Assembly: GCA_037127255.1 (NCBI GenBank)
Contig: JBANSL010000007.1
Coordinates: forward strand, 65,999,538-66,063,537
DNA length: 64,000 nucleotides
Direction: 5' to 3'
From: Persicaria tinctoria
Taxonomy: Eukaryota; Streptophyta; Magnoliopsida; Caryophyllales; Polygonaceae
How positions within the stretch are numbered: position 1 is the stretch's first letter; every line of letters begins with the position of its first letter. Below are positions 62,342 through 64,000 of the stretch, in pieces. Both the position numbers and the translations under genes were made by a program. Below the pieces are notes generated by a model. It had not been told where the DNA came from, made no database searches, and was given only the letters and a program-made list of their open reading frames with translations.

Positions 62342-62521
62342 ATGGCTCAGATCTGTGCTGACGAGGTCGCAAATTATCACCAATTCGCCATCTCTATTTC
62401 CAGGAGCTCCTCCTCGGCCTTTTGCTCCTCCAGCTATGTTGACTCCAACGAGGATCCTAGATCCTTGATCTGGAAATTCGCCATCTCGAGATTTTCGCTA
62501 GAAATCCTAGATCTGGAATAG
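62342..62521 (+). other. Short ORF (59 residues) after leader-like sequence, unknown
   Basis: ATG at 62342 in good context (ctATGGCT), starting MAQICADEVANYHQFAISIS and ending at TAG 62519-62521. The upstream CT-rich tract looks like a 5' UTR, but no family is recognised and no splice pattern extends it convincingly. It may be a fragment of a captured or dead gene. Confidence 0.25.
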
Positions 62522-62659
62522 CGAGGATTGCGGTGTGTTTGGTCGAGGATCGCTCTTCAACTCCGATCGTTCCTCCGCCGATGATTTTCCTAGATGTGAA
62601 TTGGAACGCACAACGGAGAGTGAAGGCAAGGAGTCGGCGTTGGTGGTCCGGAGGAGTTG

Positions 62660-62945
62660 ACATCCCCTTCCTTGCTCGAGCTAATTTCGTGTCAGCAACG
62701 AAGATTTCGCGGCTCAATCACGCGAAACCCCATCGGAATCCAGCGGCTCAATCACGCGAAACCCCACGGCCAGAACGTCGTTATCGATTTCGGTGATGTC
62801 CTCTTCCTTCTCTTTTTTTTGTTCGGTACAGGCATAGGAATTTGGACTGTGTTTTTGTTCGGTACAGATAGATTCGGGGATGTCCTCTTCCCGGTCTCCT
62901 TGCTCGAGCTAATTTCATGTCAGCAAGGGAGATTGAAACCCGGCC
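62660..62945. repeat. Local duplications
   Basis: cttgctcgagctaatttc.tg(tcagcaa) occurs at about 62672 and 62909; gcggctcaatcacgcgaaac occurs twice in tandem at about 62710 and 62743; gttcggtacag occurs at about 62821 and 62857; and gatgtcctcttcc occurs at about 62795 and 62879. No coding product is called. Confidence 0.7.
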
Positions 62946-63431
62946 TTTACTCATTTAGCTGATAAGTTCCGATTTCAATTAGATAAATTCAGTTCAGTAG
63001 AACCACCATTTTTGTCCTTAATTTTGCCTTTTCCTCTTACGTTCTTCTTCTACTTTCTTTTTCAAATATGAATAATGATTTTGTACGTGTATATATGTAT
63101 GCTTGTTGGATTTTTGCTATCATAAATTCCATTACATTTGTGTGGAAACAAATGTGATGTCATGTAGGAGTATACAAGATGAAGTTAATTAATGTGCCAC
63201 AGTCAGCAACCCTTACTAGGATGAGCACGTCTTTACAATGAAGAGTGTGGACTGAATGGCAATCTATGTAACAGATCTGATGTTTATAAGAGGATATGAT
63301 GTTTACTAGATATATGATCTTTATTACCTTGTTTAGGTTGCTCATGCTCACATGGTCTTTATTACCTAGTTTAGGTTGCTCTTTAGGTATATTTATAGGC
63401 TTGAATCATTAAAAATTGGTTTGTTTTGTAG

Positions 63432-63582
63432 TGTTGACATCGTTTTTATGCATATTTTTTTAGTGCTGGCGTCGTTTTTATGCATATTTTTTAGCGCTGA
63501 CGTCGTTTTTATGCATATTTTTTAACGCTAACATCGTTTTTATGTGTATTTTTTAGCGCTGACATCGTTTTTATACATATTG
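63432..63582 (+). repeat. 32-bp tandem repeat, five copies
   Basis: Unit GCGCTGACATCGTTTTTATG followed by CATATTTTTTA, about 32 bp. The copies vary in the core (gacgtcg, gacatcg, aacatcg). Confidence 0.92.
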
Positions 63583-63818
63583 TTGTGATGTAGTAGGTAG
63601 GTAAAAAGTAAATAGATGTAGTAGGTAGTTCATTAACCTTGCATTTCAATAACAGTAGCTTTTCTATACGCTTTTCTTGATTTGATTTTCTTCTTGGTGA
63701 TTTTTAATTCCTTTTGCTGCGTTTGGTCTTGTGTGAAATGGTCTTTTTTTTGTTTTACAATGGAAGGCATGAGATGGGAAGAAGATGTGGACTTGTAAAT
63801 ATCTAATGATTTGGCTAT

Positions 63819-63936
63819 AATTATTAGCATGATCCAATCTATGTACTGAATTGGATGGCAGTTCTCAGTCAGCTTAATTATTAGCATGATCCAATCTCTA
63901 ATTATGTACTGAATTGAACAATTCTTAGTTAGCTTA
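63819..63936 (+). repeat. Tandem duplication of about 55-60 bp
   Basis: ttattagcatgatccaatct and tatgtactgaattg, then a cagtcagctta or tagttagctta end, are repeated once each. Nothing coding is seen in the last 3 kb apart from these repeats. Confidence 0.85.
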
Positions 63937-64000
63937 TTTATTTTAATGATCGTTTAGTACAGATGCAAGTTTGTTTATGTGCAAACTGTTATTCACCACT

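Overview
The window is nuclear DNA of a flowering plant, probably a eudicot. It has GT-AG introns, AT-rich intergenic DNA, a nuclear-type tRNA gene, two conserved plant genes (an HVA22-like gene and a PH-RCC1-FYVE-BRX gene of the PRAF type), and a very dense, deeply nested set of plant transposable elements. The species cannot be told from the sequence by eye. Most element boundaries below were set by finding both terminal repeats and the matching target-site duplication (TSD), so they can be checked to the base.

Layout. 0.3-1.1 kb: HVA22-like gene (+, 4 exons). 2.07-7.01 kb: a very young Ty1/copia element (+) whose two 229-bp LTRs differ at one base, but which has lost the gag-protease junction. 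7.3-10.7 kb: a Stowaway MITE and a nest of Tourist/Harbinger-type elements holding a hAT MITE and a LINE remnant. 11.8-18.2 kb: the PRAF gene (+, 9 coding exons, 1032 codons) with a hAT MITE in its third intron. 19.08 kb: tRNA-Thr(TGT). 19.2-22.36 kb: a Mutator-like element (MULE) with long terminal inverted repeats (TIRs) and a 9-bp TSD, with a Stowaway inside one TIR. 23.3-24.0 kb: an almost perfect 727-bp foldback.

24.167-57.896 kb is one LTR retrotransposon (minus strand, 196-bp LTRs, TSD ATTTT). Insertions have inflated it from about 5 kb to 33.7 kb. They are an autonomous-type hAT with a broken transposase (25.9-29.6), two hAT-like elements at the same 8-bp target (32.3-33.9 and 33.9-56.5), and a truncated LINE in its right LTR (56.9-57.9). 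Inside the second hAT sits a chain of elements that all border on (TA)n: a satellite-bearing element (36.6-39.0), a MITE (39.04-39.9), an 11.2-kb MULE carrying both a MURA-like transposase and a convergent Ulp1-type cysteine protease gene (39.9-51.1), and two inverted relatives (51.1-52.7 and 54.15-56.0) with another insertion between them.

58.0-60.0 kb: a retroposed chimeric segment with an 18-bp TSD. 60.6-61.5 kb: a non-autonomous hAT. 61.6-64.0 kb: intergenic DNA with local duplications and no convincing gene.

Only the HVA22-like gene, the PRAF gene and the tRNA look like working host genes. The most unusual signal is in the Ulp1-MULE. The octamer GCTGAAAC (or its complement) occurs about 27 times in some 8 kb, in exons, introns and spacers, where well under one copy is expected. 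This recalls the dispersed motifs bound by element-encoded anti-silencing proteins of VANDAL MULEs.
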